Shown here piece after piece: positions 13,165 to 13,184 of a DNA stretch of 13,184 bases. The stretch spans positions 1 through 13,184 of the forward strand of contig DGQR01000005.1 of the NCBI GenBank assembly GCA_002390825.1, in the 5' to 3' direction. Position 1 is the stretch's first letter; every line of letters begins with the position of its first letter. The stretch is from Rhodoferax sp. UBA4409. GTDB lineage: Bacteria > Pseudomonadota > Gammaproteobacteria > Burkholderiales > Burkholderiaceae_C. The position numbers were made by a program, and so were the translations under genes. The notes under the pieces were generated by a model. It made no database searches, was not told where the DNA came from, and saw nothing but the letters and a program-made list of their open reading frames with translations.

Positions 13165-13184
13165 TTTGCGTCTGGCCAATGAGA

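Noticed and set aside
4025..13169. 5-bp target-site duplication of the transposon
   Set aside because: The flanking pentamers are GACCC and TTTGC; shifting the boundaries by a base or two gives no match.
1..13184. CRISPR arrays, tRNA or rRNA genes, replication origin iterons
   Set aside because: Looked for regular spaced repeats and RNA signatures on both strands and saw none.

Overview
The window looks like a mobile, plasmid-like or genomic-island segment of a proteobacterium, most likely a betaproteobacterium of the Burkholderiales. That placement is an inference from protein style and from the mix of elements, not from a marker gene. There are no housekeeping genes, rRNAs or tRNAs.

Left flank (1-4029). 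This holds the 3' end of an unidentified gene, a large tyrosine recombinase on the minus strand, and a divergent gene. The divergent gene encodes a protein with a CoiA-like cysteine/histidine N-terminal part and an unrelated C-terminal part. A near-perfect 30-bp dyad lies between the last two genes. Next comes a gene whose 5' end has been cut off exactly at the left end of a transposon.

Transposon (4030-13164, 9135 bp). This is a complete-looking Tn3-family element. Its terminal 38-bp inverted repeats match at 36 of 38 positions, and the similarity extends to about 80 bp. The transposase gene tnpA (988 codons, TTG start) occupies the right third and reads inward from the right end. Cargo from left to right: an unrecognised 289-residue protein; a HigBA-type toxin-antitoxin pair; a second tyrosine recombinase of the same architecture as the one outside, which is the only site-specific recombinase in the element and the natural candidate for cointegrate resolution; a single integron gene cassette (8017-8696) carrying an MtlR-family protein and a recognisable attC site but with no integron integrase nearby; an mqsRA toxin-antitoxin pair; and a hairpin-rich stretch with two internal, end-less copies of the transposon inverted repeat just downstream of tnpA.

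How the parts may work together. TnpA would form cointegrates between the outer repeats. The DUF3701-type tyrosine recombinase may resolve them at a dyad near its own start. The two toxin-antitoxin pairs, each with a strong promoter placed to give a leaderless toxin mRNA, would stabilise the element or its replicon. The MtlR cassette appears to have been captured at a secondary, non-attI site about 110 bp downstream of a promoter-like sequence overlapped by a LexA-like box. The two 5-bp sequences flanking the transposon do not match, so it is not a simple recent insertion at this place.
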